A stretch of 64,000 nucleotides of DNA, from contig JAEINQ010000013.1 of assembly GCA_016342285.1 (NCBI GenBank), positions 43,396 to 107,395 on the forward strand, read 5' to 3'. The position numbers were made by a program, and so were the translations under genes. The DNA is from Desulfobacterales bacterium. GTDB lineage: Bacteria > Desulfobacterota > Desulfobacteria > Desulfobacterales > JAEINQ01. Below the pieces are notes generated by a model. The model made no database searches and had not been told where the DNA came from. It saw nothing but the letters and a program-made list of their open reading frames with translations. This document shows, in pieces, positions 7,095 through 15,540 of this stretch (its first letter is position 1; the number at the start of each line of letters is the position of its first letter).

Positions 7095-9635
7095 TCAGGC
7101 CATCATTTTTTCCACCGCATCAGCCACCTGCTCGGGGCTCGGCATCATGGCGGTCTCCAGGCTCTTGGCATAGGCAATGGGACACTCGGGCGCGGTGATG
7201 CGTACCGGGGCCGCCTGCAGCAGGCCGAAACCGGCGGTGGCCACCCGGGCGATCACTTCGGCGCCGATGCCGACGGTGGCCACCCCTTCTTCCACCGTGA
7301 CCAGATGGCCGGTCCGGGCCACGGAGTCGAGGATGGTGGCCGTGTCCAGGGGGTAGAGGGTGGCAAGATCGATGACTTCGGCCTCGATGCCGGCACTGGC
7401 CAGGATATCGGCCGCATCCATGGCAATGCCCACGCCGAGCAGGTGGGAGACGATGGTGACGTCTGCGCCGCGCCGGAGAACACGGGCCTTTCCAAGGGGA
7501 AGGGTGTAGTCGTCTTCGGGCACCGGTCCGCTCTCGGCGTAAAGCAGCTTGTGCTCGAAGAACAGCACCGGGTTGTTGGACCGGATGGCCGCCTTGAGCA
7601 GCCCTTTGGCCGTGTAGGGGTCGGAGGGCGCGACGACCATGAGGCCCGGAATGCCCACGAAACATTTTTCCAGGGACTGGCTGTGCTGTGCCGCCATGCC
7701 GATGCCGCTGCCCAGGGGCGTTCTGACCACCAGCGGCACCGAGACCTGGCCGCCGGTCATGTATCGAAGCTTGGCCGCCTGGTTGACCAGCGGGTCCATG
7801 CAGCAGGTGAGAAAATCGGAGAAGAGGATTTCGGCCACCGGCCGCATGCCGGTCATGGCCGCGCCCACGGCCCCGCCGACGATGCCGTTTTCGCTGATGG
7901 GCGTGTCCATGATCCGGCTGGCCCCGAAGCGCTCCACCAGGCCTTCGGTGACGCTGAAGTAGCCTCCGAGGGTGACGTCTTCGCCCCAGAGAAAGACCGA
8001 CGGATCCCGGTCCATCTCTTCGGCAATGGCCTGGTTGATGGCTTGGGAAACGGAGACCGACGGGTGGGCTGACAGGGCTTCGGGCAGGGCAAAGTCGCCT
8101 TTAAAAAGAGACGGGTCTTCGGGTGTGTAGACCTGGGTCATGAGGGCGTCGGCCAGTGGTGGGGCGGCATCTTCAGCCGATTGAGCGGCTTTGGCCACGG
8201 CTTCGGTGGCTTCGCGGTGAATGCGGGCAACATCGTCTGCGGAGAGAATCGATTCATTGATCAGGGCCTCGGCCAGCGCGGCGATGGGATCCTTGGCCTT
8301 GTAATGTGCCTTTTCCGCCTCGGTGCGGTAGGACTCGGGTTCGCCTTCCATGTGGCCGTGCCACCGGTAGGTCATGAGTTCGACCAGCCTCGGCTTGCCA
8401 TCGGCGCGGATGGCTTCGACGGTTTTGCCGATGTGGGAAAAGACCAGGCGGGCGTCGTTGCCGTCAAGGCGCATCGATTCGATGCCATAAGCCGCAGCCC
8501 GGAGATGGACCTCCGTCACTGCCGAATGCCGCTCTACGGAGGTGAACTCGCCGTAAAGGTTGTTTTCTACCACCACGAGTAGCGGCAGCGTGAAAACGGC
8601 CGCCATGTTCATGGCTTCATGGAACATGCCCTGGTTGACGCTGCCGTCGCCGGCAAAAACCACCGAGACATCTTTTCGGCCGGTCATTTTGATGGAAAGC
8701 CCGGCCCCCATGGCCAGCAGATAGCCTGCGCCGACGATGCCGTTGGCGCCCAATATGCCCCTTTGGCCGTCGGTGACATGCATGGACCCGCCCTTGCCAC
8801 CGCAAAGCCCACTGGCCGCCCCGTAAATTTCGGCCATCATCCGGTTCAGATCCGCCCCCTTGGCCAGAATGTGCCCGTGGCCCCGGTGGGTGGTGTTGAG
8901 GTAGTCCGTATCCCGCAGGTTCAGGCAGACCCCTGCGGCCACGGCCTCCTGGCCGATGGAGAGGTGGATGGCTTCGGTGGGGAGGCGGCCGTCGGCAAAG
9001 GCTTCGGCCAGGTGCGATTCAAAGGCGCGAATCAGGGCCATGGTTTTGAGCAGATCCGTATCATTGGCCGGCTCAAAGGGACGGGTGAAGGCGGTCGCTT
9101 CTTCGCCTGTCTCGGCTTTGGCGAACACCATGGGAAACCGGGGAAGGATTTCGGGGGTGGCTGCTGCCGGTTTTCGGCGACGGGAGAAGAATCCGCTTCG
9201 TTTCCGTTTTGATACCGTCTTGGGCGCCAGCAGATCGGTTCGGCCCGCATCGGCCAGAACCTTGGGATACAGAGCAAAGGCCGGTTTGAGGGCCGGAATC
9301 AACTTCAGGGCTTTTTGCACCGAACCTTTGGGGATGATCTTGCGGCTGGCGATGGCCAGGGGGACGTTGAGGTCTTCCAGCCAAAACCGATGGGCGGTTT
9401 CCGATGAGAGGATCATTTCCACATCGGGCTTTGGTTCAGGGTCCGGGTTCCAGTAGAAGGCCGGCGGTTGACTGGCAATGTCGATGACCAGAGCCGTGGG
9501 AAAGTCGGTGTAGCGGAACTTGGCCACCAGTGGCAGATCGGCCACAGCCTTGACGATGTCTTCGTCTTGTAAGATGCGTCGCCACAGTTCTGACAGAAGT
9601 TCCTCGAGTTCTTCCTGGTTGCGAAAGGGAGGCAT
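7095..9635 (-). CDS. SCP2 - E1 alpha - E1 beta fusion, thiamine-diphosphate 2-oxo acid dehydrogenase component
   Basis: About 846 residues in three parts. Residues 1-150 resemble an SCP2 domain (VEMILSSETAHRFWLEDLNVPLAIASRK, then KALKLIPALKPAF). Residues about 200-490 are the E1 alpha subunit of acetoin/pyruvate-type dehydrogenases, with the diphosphate motif GDGSVNQG near 327 and VVENN about 28 residues on. Residues about 525-846 are E1 beta (LWGEDVTLGGYFSVTEGL, VVAPSDPYTAKGLL). E1 alpha and beta are usually separate genes; fused forms exist, but the added SCP2 head is uncommon. No E2 or E3 gene is nearby, so the acceptor may be encoded elsewhere or be ferredoxin or an artificially tethered acyl carrier. 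ATG at 9635 (GGAG 7 nt before) is preferred over TTG 9662, whose upstream is simple repeat. Confidence 0.85.
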   Translation of the reverse strand: MPPFRNQEELEELLSELWRRILQDEDIVKAVADLPLVAKFRYTDFPTALVIDIASQPPAFYWNPDPEPKPDVEMILSSETAHRFWLEDLNVPLAIASRKIIPKGSVQKALKLIPALKPAFALYPKVLADAGRTDLLAPKTVSKRKRSGFFSRRRKPAAATPEILPRFPMVFAKAETGEEATAFTRPFEPANDTDLLKTMALIRAFESHLAEAFADGRLPTEAIHLSIGQEAVAAGVCLNLRDTDYLNTTHRGHGHILAKGADLNRMMAEIYGAASGLCGGKGGSMHVTDGQRGILGANGIVGAGYLLAMGAGLSIKMTGRKDVSVVFAGDGSVNQGMFHEAMNMAAVFTLPLLVVVENNLYGEFTSVERHSAVTEVHLRAAAYGIESMRLDGNDARLVFSHIGKTVEAIRADGKPRLVELMTYRWHGHMEGEPESYRTEAEKAHYKAKDPIAALAEALINESILSADDVARIHREATEAVAKAAQSAEDAAPPLADALMTQVYTPEDPSLFKGDFALPEALSAHPSVSVSQAINQAIAEEMDRDPSVFLWGEDVTLGGYFSVTEGLVERFGASRIMDTPISENGIVGGAVGAAMTGMRPVAEILFSDFLTCCMDPLVNQAAKLRYMTGGQVSVPLVVRTPLGSGIGMAAQHSQSLEKCFVGIPGLMVVAPSDPYTAKGLLKAAIRSNNPVLFFEHKLLYAESGPVPEDDYTLPLGKARVLRRGADVTIVSHLLGVGIAMDAADILASAGIEAEVIDLATLYPLDTATILDSVARTGHLVTVEEGVATVGIGAEVIARVATAGFGLLQAAPVRITAPECPIAYAKSLETAMMPSPEQVADAVEKMMA

Positions 9636-9648
9636 GGGCAGGCTCCAG

Positions 9649-9706
9649 CGTTCAGAGTTCAAGGTTACAGTTCAAAGTTCCGAGTTCAAAGTTCAAGGTT
9701 CAAGGT
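9649..9706. repeat. Degenerate GTTCAAAGTTCAAGG tandem repeat, copy G1
   Basis: Six to seven degenerate copies of a GTTCAAAG-type octamer lie between the fusion gene start and the facing kinase end. A shorter run of the same unit occurs at 40947-40968. The 9636-9886 gap otherwise holds no gene that I can support. Confidence 0.6.
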
Positions 9707-9886
9707 TTCCCGATCCAACTTTGGAACTTGGAGCGTTGAACCCAGAACGATGGTTTTATCGGTTCTTCCACATTGGAGGCCAGGTGGCCGGTTCTACCGC
9801 TTACCGCGGCGTGCGCGGCGGTTGGTAATTCGGTATTCACACCATGCTGAAGGAAAAACCAAAAAAAGGACGCTGGTGCGAAACGG

Positions 9887-11044
9887 TCAGGCAGAAATGT
9901 CTGCCGGTGGTTCTGAAGCGATTGGCAAGTAAATGGAGACCGTGGTGCCGACCCCCTTTTCACTGAACAAAGCCAGAATACCGCCGTGCTTTCTGACGAT
10001 CCCATAGGCAGCGGTCAATCCCAGCCCCGCCTGCTTTTCCTTGGTGGTGAAAAAAGGGGTCAGTGCCTGCTCCACTGTCTGGGGGGCCATCCCTATGCCG
10101 GTATCGGTAATGTTGGCCTGGACATATCTTCCTGCTTCAAGGGCCAGGGGCGCGGCAGTTGCCAGGTCAAGGTCCATGTTTTGGGTTCGTAGAAAGAGCC
10201 GCCCGCCAGCGGACATGGCTTCTGCACTGTTGGCGCATACCGCCAGCAGGGCTTGGCCCATGGTGACGCGGTCGAATTGGACCGGCCACGGGTCTCGGCC
10301 ATGCTGCTCGTGAATCTCGATGTCTTCCCGATCCCGGCATACCGTTTCAGCCGAAATGCGAACGATTTCGTCCAGGTCGGTGTGGACGGCCGCCCCGGTT
10401 TCCACCTCGGCCAAACCGGTCAGCCGACGCAGCAGGGCCTTGCCCTGGGTTGCGATGCGTTCAATGTTTTTGATTCGGGTATACTGCTCGAAGGCGGAAA
10501 ACTTCGATGAATGCTGAGGGTCGATATCTTCGAGAATTCGAGCGACAATATTGTTGATTTCGTTGCACAGGGTCTGGAAATTGCCGGAGAGGCGACCGGT
10601 CATATCAAAGAGGGCGTCGTGTAGAATGATTTGTTCCCGGCGGCAGCGAAAGGTTTCCGCGTATTGCTCCGCCTCCCATCGGGAGGTGATGTCCCTGGCA
10701 ATGCCTCGAAATCCCGATGGCTCACCTTGGGCGGTTCGCATGAGCGAGACGGAGAGTTCAAGCATGCGGCGGGTGAGATCTTTGCAAATGATTTCACAGG
10801 TGATCATTTCCGCGGGGTTTCCGGACCGGTAGACCTGGTTGAAGGCGGCGTAGAGTGCCCGAGCGGTTTTCGGGGTGGTATACCGCCTATTGTTCATGCC
10901 GGCCAGTTCGTCCACGGCGTATCCGCTGATGCGGGAAAGGGCGGCGTTGACCCGGGAGAAATGACCGGCAAGGTCTACTTCAAAATAACCTTCGACGATC
11001 TGGTCGAGGATGTCGTCGGATGACATGTCGTTTTTACTGGGCAT
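9887..11044 (-). CDS. PAS-domain histidine-kinase-like protein with Asn in place of the phospho-acceptor His
   Basis: A 385-residue cytoplasmic protein with no membrane segment. A PAS domain spans about residues 8-125 (VEGYFEVDLAGHFSRVNAAL, SGFRGIARDITSR). The dimerisation region reads LCNEINNIV where the related kinase at 27676 has IAHDFNNIL, so the His position is Asn161 (codon AAC). The ATPase domain keeps its N box (ANSAEAM), G1 (DTGIGM), F box (PFFTTK) and G2 (AGLGLTAAYGIV). It should bind ATP but cannot autophosphorylate at the standard site; it may serve as a partner of another kinase or use another residue. No regulator is adjacent. ATG 11044 (AAAGGCGG before it) is preferred over 11131. 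Confidence 0.8.
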   Translation of the reverse strand: MPSKNDMSSDDILDQIVEGYFEVDLAGHFSRVNAALSRISGYAVDELAGMNNRRYTTPKTARALYAAFNQVYRSGNPAEMITCEIICKDLTRRMLELSVSLMRTAQGEPSGFRGIARDITSRWEAEQYAETFRCRREQIILHDALFDMTGRLSGNFQTLCNEINNIVARILEDIDPQHSSKFSAFEQYTRIKNIERIATQGKALLRRLTGLAEVETGAAVHTDLDEIVRISAETVCRDREDIEIHEQHGRDPWPVQFDRVTMGQALLAVCANSAEAMSAGGRLFLRTQNMDLDLATAAPLALEAGRYVQANITDTGIGMAPQTVEQALTPFFTTKEKQAGLGLTAAYGIVRKHGGILALFSEKGVGTTVSIYLPIASEPPADISA

Positions 11045-11149
11045 GGTGGCCGCCTTTCTTGCCGAGGGGTGTTGCTGGTGCGGGAGCGGGCTTTTTCCCG
11101 GGAAACTTTGAAAGTATAAGGAAATCGGCAATTCCTGTCAATTGAACCG

Positions 11150-12073
11150 TCAGATGTTGCGGCCAAAGGGGGTGGCCGGGACGATCCGCTTCCGTCTCCA
11201 GTGCACCACAACGATCCCTGTGGTGATCAGCCCCATGGCCCCGGCCAGTTTGCCCGAGATCGGCTCCCCGAGGACCAGGCTGCCCAGGACCACCCCGGAT
11301 ATGGGCATGATGAAGATAAAAGAGTGAAGGGCCACCGCACCGTATTTTCCCAGGAGGTGGTTCCAGGCCACAAAGCCGAAGGAGGCGGTCACCAACCCCT
11401 GGTAGAGCATTGACCCGGTGACGGCCGGACTGATGTGGCCGATCATGGGCCGATCCAGCAACAGGCCGAGACCGGCAAAGACGGGCACTGAAAAGAGCAT
11501 GGGAAAGAGGACCAGCTGAAATGCCGAAAAATGATCGATGACCCGTTTGACGTAGACGGCGTTGCAGGCCCAGATAAACGCGGCGGCCAGAACGATGGCG
11601 TCCCCCGTCCGCGGCATGGATGCCAGGCCGGAATTTTCCATAAAGACCAGGCAAACCCCTGAGAAACCAAGCAGGATGCCGCCCATTTTTCGGGGGGTGA
11701 TTCGGTCGTCGGGGATGAATTTGTGGGCCAGAAAAAGGATGAAGAAGGGTTGCAGGTTGGCCACCAGTGTGGCCCTGGAGGCATCGGTCCGGCTGACGCC
11801 CAGGTAGAAAAGGGCGAGCTGCAGGGTAAAGCCGGCAGAGATAATCCACAGATGGCCTCTATAGCCCGCCTTGATACTCAGGCGGCGACCGGTGGTCCGT
11901 GCCCAGACGGCCACGATGACAGCGGCCATGGCAAATCGCAGGGCCGCGCAGGTAAAGGTGCCCAACCCGGTCAGGCTGAGCTTGATGGCCACGGCATTGG
12001 CGCCGAAGAGAACGCACAAAATAGCGGTGGCCAGTGCCGCCCCGGGCGGCAGGCTATGGGTGTTGGCGGTCAC
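11150..12073 (-). CDS. EamA/DMT-superfamily transporter
   Basis: A 307-residue membrane protein made of two EamA halves with ten predicted hydrophobic segments (for example TAILCVLFGANAVAIKLSL, AAVIVAVWA, LLLDRPMIGHISPAVTGSMLYQGLV). Family members export amino acids, nucleotides or metabolites; the substrate is not readable here. The start is GTG at 12073, with AGAGG just upstream. The 5' region carries leader repeat B1, ending about 22 nt before the start codon. Confidence 0.85.
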   Translation of the reverse strand: MTANTHSLPPGAALATAILCVLFGANAVAIKLSLTGLGTFTCAALRFAMAAVIVAVWARTTGRRLSIKAGYRGHLWIISAGFTLQLALFYLGVSRTDASRATLVANLQPFFILFLAHKFIPDDRITPRKMGGILLGFSGVCLVFMENSGLASMPRTGDAIVLAAAFIWACNAVYVKRVIDHFSAFQLVLFPMLFSVPVFAGLGLLLDRPMIGHISPAVTGSMLYQGLVTASFGFVAWNHLLGKYGAVALHSFIFIMPISGVVLGSLVLGEPISGKLAGAMGLITTGIVVVHWRRKRIVPATPFGRNI

Positions 12074-12082
12074 GGACCTCTT

Positions 12083-12140
12083 TCAATTCGAAGGTGGAAT
12101 CCACGGCCTTTGGGCGTAGCCAGAGTCAGTTGGCGATTTT
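12083..12140 (-). repeat. Leader repeat family B, copy B1 (5' of the EamA gene)
   Basis: Read on the minus strand it contains GCCAACTGACTCTGGC, then CTACG...CGTGGATTCC. The stem CTACG/CGTGG replaces the CCACG/CGTGG of other copies through a U-G pair. GTGGATTCC ends 22 nt before the start codon. Confidence 0.65.
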
Positions 12141-12151
12141 TTACGAAAGCA

Positions 12152-12187
12152 TCAAAGTTGACAGACCCGTAAAAAAGTCATTTGAAA
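12152..12187. repeat. Short dispersed repeat H, copy H1
   Basis: CAAAGTTGACAGACCCG then TAAAAAAGTCATTT matches 40961-40990 (AAAGTTGACGGTGCCG, CAAAAAGTCATTT). Nothing else is recognisable between 12188 and 12250, which is A+T-rich. Confidence 0.5.
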
Positions 12188-12250
12188 CCACAAAGGCACA
12201 ACGATAACAAAGAAAAAATCAGTTAATATAGTGCGTTAGCTTTATCTCGC

Positions 12251-12335
12251 TTTAGTCACGCCACACTTAAATGGGGTTGACAACCCAGCCCCTTCCGGCT
12301 CAATCCAAGCCCGGGTCTTTGTCAACCGCTCCCAA
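12251..12335 (+). repeat. Intergenic repeat family A, copy A1
   Basis: TTTAGTCACGCCACACTTA, ATGGGG, then AACCCAGCCCCTTCC and CCAAGCCCGGGTCTTTG align with the other four A copies. It runs up to, and slightly into, the 3' end of the B12-binding-like gene, so it lies between that gene and the EamA gene. Confidence 0.65.
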
Positions 12336-12866
12336 TCAAGCGTATTGCAGCAGGATTTCCCAAAAGGCCGCCGCGTCCCGTGCCACGTGGTGGACACCGG
12401 CCCTGGCGGCCAGTTCCGGGTCCGCCCGAAAGACCGGACCGCCTGCCACACAGACGGTCTGCCGGGGAAGCCCCCGGCAGACGGTCCCGAGGGCTTCCTC
12501 CGTATCGAATTGAAGAACGGTCAGGCCGAGAAAGGACGCATGCTGTGTGCGACAGGCCCCTATGATGGTCTCCGGCGGCTGAAGCAGTCCCAGAGAGACC
12601 ACCTGAAGGCCGGCGGCTTCGGCAAAGGGGTGGATCAGTGCCAGGCCGTGTCCCATGGCGTCGTCGAGGGTGGCGGTGATCATCAGGGGCGGATTGTTCC
12701 AAAGGCCTTTCAGGCCGTTTCGTTCCCGCCAGGCAAGAAGCTCGGATGCAGCCGTCTCGAATTCCTCTCGGCTGGGATGGCCATTTTCCCGCAACCTGTC
12801 AATGAGGCCGGCCATTTTTTGTTTCATTCCTTGGGCCTTGGACATTGAGAATTGGATATTGAACAT
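12336..12866 (-). CDS. Cobalamin-binding-domain-like protein with altered ligand motif
   Basis: A 176-residue soluble protein. Residues 1-55 are helical; residues 62-165 have the Rossmann-like order of B12-binding domains of corrinoid methyltransferases: ATLDDAMGHG, AGLQVVSLGLLQPPETII, ASFLGLTVLQ, VCVAGGPVF. The lower-ligand motif DxHxxG reads D69-A-M71-G-H-G74, so the His is Met; it may bind cobalamin base-on, bind another tetrapyrrole, or have lost the cofactor. The first 13 codons lie in repeat D1, which also supplies a GGAGG 8 nt before ATG 12866; ATG 12827 is an alternative start. No methyltransferase gene is adjacent. Confidence 0.65.
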   Translation of the reverse strand: MFNIQFSMSKAQGMKQKMAGLIDRLRENGHPSREEFETAASELLAWRERNGLKGLWNNPPLMITATLDDAMGHGLALIHPFAEAAGLQVVSLGLLQPPETIIGACRTQHASFLGLTVLQFDTEEALGTVCRGLPRQTVCVAGGPVFRADPELAARAGVHHVARDAAAFWEILLQYA

Positions 12867-12930
12867 TTAGCCCCCCTCCGGGGGGGCCTGAAGATGAGAC
12901 CACCCGCTCGGCCGGTGGCGTATCACTTCC
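12843..12930. repeat. Intergenic repeat family D, copy D1
   Basis: TTGAGAATTGGATATTGAAC, ATTTAGCCCCCC, a G-run and CCACC-rich tail match 52284-52370. A looser relative lies at 27514-27553 on the other strand. The copy overlaps the 5' end of the B12-binding-like gene. Confidence 0.65.
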
Positions 12931-12936
12931 ATAAGT

Positions 12937-14514
12937 CTATACCACCACCGTTTCAAACGGACGGGGAACAAAAACGTCACGGCCTGCCCGGGCGAGATGG
13001 TCGGCAAAGGCCAGGGACTGTTGCTCTTCGCCGTGGACCACGGCGATCCGTTTGATATTCATACCGGAGTTCTCCAGGAAGGTCGTCATTTCCTCCCTGT
13101 CACCATGGGCGCTGAACCCGCCGATTTTTTTTACCCGGGCCTTTAAGGGGTAATCCTTGTTGAGAAACCGCAGGACCGGCGCGGCGCCCTTACGGCCAGC
13201 GGTTTCGTAGGCGGTTCCCATCTCAAGGATGCGCCGGCCCAGGGTGTGCTGGGCCATGAAACCCACGATGAGAATGGTGTTTTTTGGATTGTGGATTTTG
13301 TGTCTCAGGTGGTGGAGCACCCTGCCGGCTTCGCACATGCCCGAAGCGGCAATGACGATGTGGGGCCGCTCGTCACGGTTGACGGCCATGGACTCCTCCA
13401 CCGAACCCACGAACCGGACCTGCTGGAAGGAAAAAGGGTTCTTCCCTTTTTGCAGAAAGGCTTCGTGGGTATCCCGGTCGTAGACTTCCGGGTGCTCGCC
13501 GAAGACCCGGGTGATGTTCGTGGCCAGGGGGCTGTCCACATAGATGGGCACCGGTGTGACGGCCCCTTCGTCGTAGAGTTCGTGCAGGATGTAGAGCAAG
13601 GACTGGGTACGGCCATAGGCAAAGGCCGGAATGATGACCGAGCCGCCCCGTTCAAAGGTTTCGGTCAGGATCTGCTTCAAGGCCGGTTTCATGTCCGCAA
13701 CCGGTTCGTGAAGACGGTCGCCATAAGTGCTTTCCATGATCATCAGGTCCACCTCCCGGTGTTCCGGGGCAAAATCGCTGGCGGGGTTGCGGAGGATCGG
13801 TTTGTTGAAACGGCCGATATCGCCGGTGTAACAGATGGTCTTCGCGCCTTCGTTGCCCTGGAAGCGAACGATGCTCACGGCGGACCCTAGAATGTGGCCG
13901 GCTTCATAAAAGGTGCAGGTGGCCCCCTTTCCCACGGTGACGGAATGGCGATAGGGGTAGCCATCGAAGCAGGCCAAGGCCGCATCGGCATCGGCCATGG
14001 TATAGAGGGGGCTCACGTTTTCCAGCCCGTGGGTCTGGATCAGTTCGTTGATCTTGTCCGTATTGAGTCGGTGGCCTTCGTGCTTGAGGCGCTTTTTCAG
14101 ATCGGCGGCTTTGCTCTTTTGGGTGCGGGTTAACCCTTTGCGGGTTTCCAGCTTGGACAGGACCGCCCGAACGGTTTTGTAGTTGAGGTAGTTGGCGTCG
14201 GATTCCTGAATATGGGCCGAGTCGGGGAGCAGATAGCCGCAGGCGTCCTGAGTGGCGCGGGTACAGATGACCCGACCGGCAAAGCCGTTTCGAACGAGCA
14301 GTGGAATTCTGCCCGAGTGGTCGATGTGGGCGTGGGAGAGGATGACGTTGGTGATGGAATCGGCCGCCATGGGCAGGGTCCGGTTCTTTTCGGCCGACTC
14401 TTTCCGCCGGCCCTGAAACATACCGCAGTCCAACAGGATGTGATCGTTACCCGAGGTGATCAGGTGCATGGACCCGGTGACTTCCCTGACGGCTCCGTAG
14501 AAGGTGACATTCAT
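12937..14514 (-). CDS. Beta-CASP metallo-beta-lactamase RNA nuclease (CPSF/YSH1-like)
   Basis: A 525-residue protein, typical length for the family. The zinc motif HAHIDHSG is at 61-68. The beta-CASP insertion follows (SPLATNITRVFGEHPEVYD, then IVIAASGMCEAGRVLHHL and GFMAQHTLGRRI), and the C-terminal specificity segment has GGFSAHGDREEM and VVHGEEQQSLAFA, including the conserved His residues of motifs B and C. Known members are exo- or endoribonucleases acting on RNA 3' or 5' ends. It is cytoplasmic and monocistronic, with leader repeat B2 directly in front. The physiological RNA target is unknown. Confidence 0.88.
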   Translation of the reverse strand: MNVTFYGAVREVTGSMHLITSGNDHILLDCGMFQGRRKESAEKNRTLPMAADSITNVILSHAHIDHSGRIPLLVRNGFAGRVICTRATQDACGYLLPDSAHIQESDANYLNYKTVRAVLSKLETRKGLTRTQKSKAADLKKRLKHEGHRLNTDKINELIQTHGLENVSPLYTMADADAALACFDGYPYRHSVTVGKGATCTFYEAGHILGSAVSIVRFQGNEGAKTICYTGDIGRFNKPILRNPASDFAPEHREVDLMIMESTYGDRLHEPVADMKPALKQILTETFERGGSVIIPAFAYGRTQSLLYILHELYDEGAVTPVPIYVDSPLATNITRVFGEHPEVYDRDTHEAFLQKGKNPFSFQQVRFVGSVEESMAVNRDERPHIVIAASGMCEAGRVLHHLRHKIHNPKNTILIVGFMAQHTLGRRILEMGTAYETAGRKGAAPVLRFLNKDYPLKARVKKIGGFSAHGDREEMTTFLENSGMNIKRIAVVHGEEQQSLAFADHLARAGRDVFVPRPFETVVV

Positions 14515-14526
14515 ATTTTTAGCTCC

Positions 14527-14600
14527 CTTCGGTGTAAATCCACACCCTGTGGGCGTGGTCAGTGGTCGTTGGCTATGCCGAGATACCGATGTTGACGCGA
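14527..14600 (-). repeat. Leader repeat family B, copy B2 (5' of the beta-CASP gene)
   Basis: On the minus strand: CATAGCCAACGACCACTGAC, then CCACGCCCACAGGGTGTGG, a stem with 9-nt loop, and GGATTTACACC, ending about 20 nt before the start codon and just before the Shine-Dalgarno sequence GGGAG. The rest of the 14601-14784 gap is A+T-rich with no supported gene. Confidence 0.7.
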
Positions 14601-14784
14601 CTCAAGTGAACTATAGCGTTTGTCAGAAATACGTTCCGATACCAGTAATGCGGTACGCTTTTCCGGCAACACGATACTTCCAAAATGGACGGCTACAAAC
14701 GCTATAATATTTTGGTCGCCAGAGTCCTCGGGAGTGGATCTTTTTTTACTCGCCGGATGACATTAGGAGAATCAGGTTGGTGTG

Positions 14785-15390
14785 TCAAGGCGGCGGGTCG
14801 GGTAGGTCCAGAATGGTCCATCGGATGGGACCGCCCGGTGCGGTAATTGCCGCCACCTGTCCGTCGAAGTAGAGATGATAGACCGTCCATGACCGTTTCT
14901 CGAAGCGGACCACCGTGCATCCCGGCCCTTGAACCGAGACGATGCGGCAGTGGTCCAGGCCGCGAAGCCCGGTGCCCGACGCCTTAAGCACGGCTTCCTT
15001 GGCGGTCCAGTAACGGAAAAGGAGTCGATTCCGATCCCCATCGGCCAGGCGCCACTCCTCTTCCATGGCGACCTTTTTGGGCAGTCCCGGGTGAAACGGC
15101 CGGATGGTCTCCAGGTCGATGCCCGCAGGCCCAGGCGCGACAACCGCTCCGGCCCATGCGGATTTGTGGGTCAGCGACCAGTGAATCGAACCGACGGGGC
15201 AGGGCGCGCCGCGGTTGTCTTTTTCCAGCACCGACGGCAGGTCGACCCTGCTCAGGATGGCGCTCGCGGCCATCGCCCGTCGGGCCACGGCGCTCAGGGC
15301 GGCGACCTTTTCTCTCCCCTTAAGTTGCTGAAGATGAGAAGGCACCTTCAGGATGACGGGGTAGAGGCGGGTCACGGAATCTTCGGCCAT
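14785..15390 (-). CDS. 4'-Phosphopantetheinyl transferase (Sfp-like)
   Basis: About 201 residues. The family motifs are visible: HWSLTHKSAWAGAVV, then GIDLET, and FRYWTAKEAVLKASGTGL with the Mg-binding Glu and catalytic Lys. It transfers phosphopantetheine from CoA to a Ser of acyl-, peptidyl- or aryl-carrier proteins. No carrier protein, PKS or NRPS gene is in the window, so it may act on fatty-acid ACP. The start is uncertain: ATG 15390 is preferred because the longer 15462 frame runs through leader repeat B3, but no good ribosome-binding site precedes either. Confidence 0.82.
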   Translation of the reverse strand: MAEDSVTRLYPVILKVPSHLQQLKGREKVAALSAVARRAMAASAILSRVDLPSVLEKDNRGAPCPVGSIHWSLTHKSAWAGAVVAPGPAGIDLETIRPFHPGLPKKVAMEEEWRLADGDRNRLLFRYWTAKEAVLKASGTGLRGLDHCRIVSVQGPGCTVVRFEKRSWTVYHLYFDGQVAAITAPGGPIRWTILDLPDPPP

Positions 15391-15404
15391 GGTTCGATTC
15401 AAAG

Positions 15405-15472
15405 CCAAATTGGAATCCATGTCATGTGGCGTGGTTAGAGAAAACTGGTTATGCCTGATCAATTTGCCGACC
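15405..15472 (-). repeat. Leader repeat family B, copy B3 (5' of the phosphopantetheinyl transferase gene)
   Basis: On the minus strand CATAACCAGTTTTCTCTAAC, CCACGCCACATGACATGG, then ATTCCAATTTGGC; it ends about 21 nt before ATG 15390. The hairpin stem is weaker than in B2 and B4 (one mismatch). Confidence 0.6.
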
Positions 15473-15489
15473 AGTGTCGAGTGATCTAA

Positions 15490-15537
15490 AGTGACTAAAG
15501 TTAAGGAAATTTTAGTTCACTCGAAACTTTAGTCACT
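15490..15537. repeat. Inverted repeat with AGTGACTAAAGTT arms
   Basis: Perfect 13-nt arms (15490-15502 and 15525-15537) enclose a 22-nt centre. It begins 3 nt beyond the stop codon of the acyl-CoA synthetase gene. The arm sequence recurs at the left end of repeat family A (24361-24384, 41049 onward) and near 17790. Confidence 0.7.
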
Positions 15538-15540
15538 GTT

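Noticed and set aside
7092..8072. 326-codon open frame antisense to the E1 fusion
   Set aside because: His/Gly/Asp-rich mirror of a well supported enzyme; no ribosome-binding site or motif.
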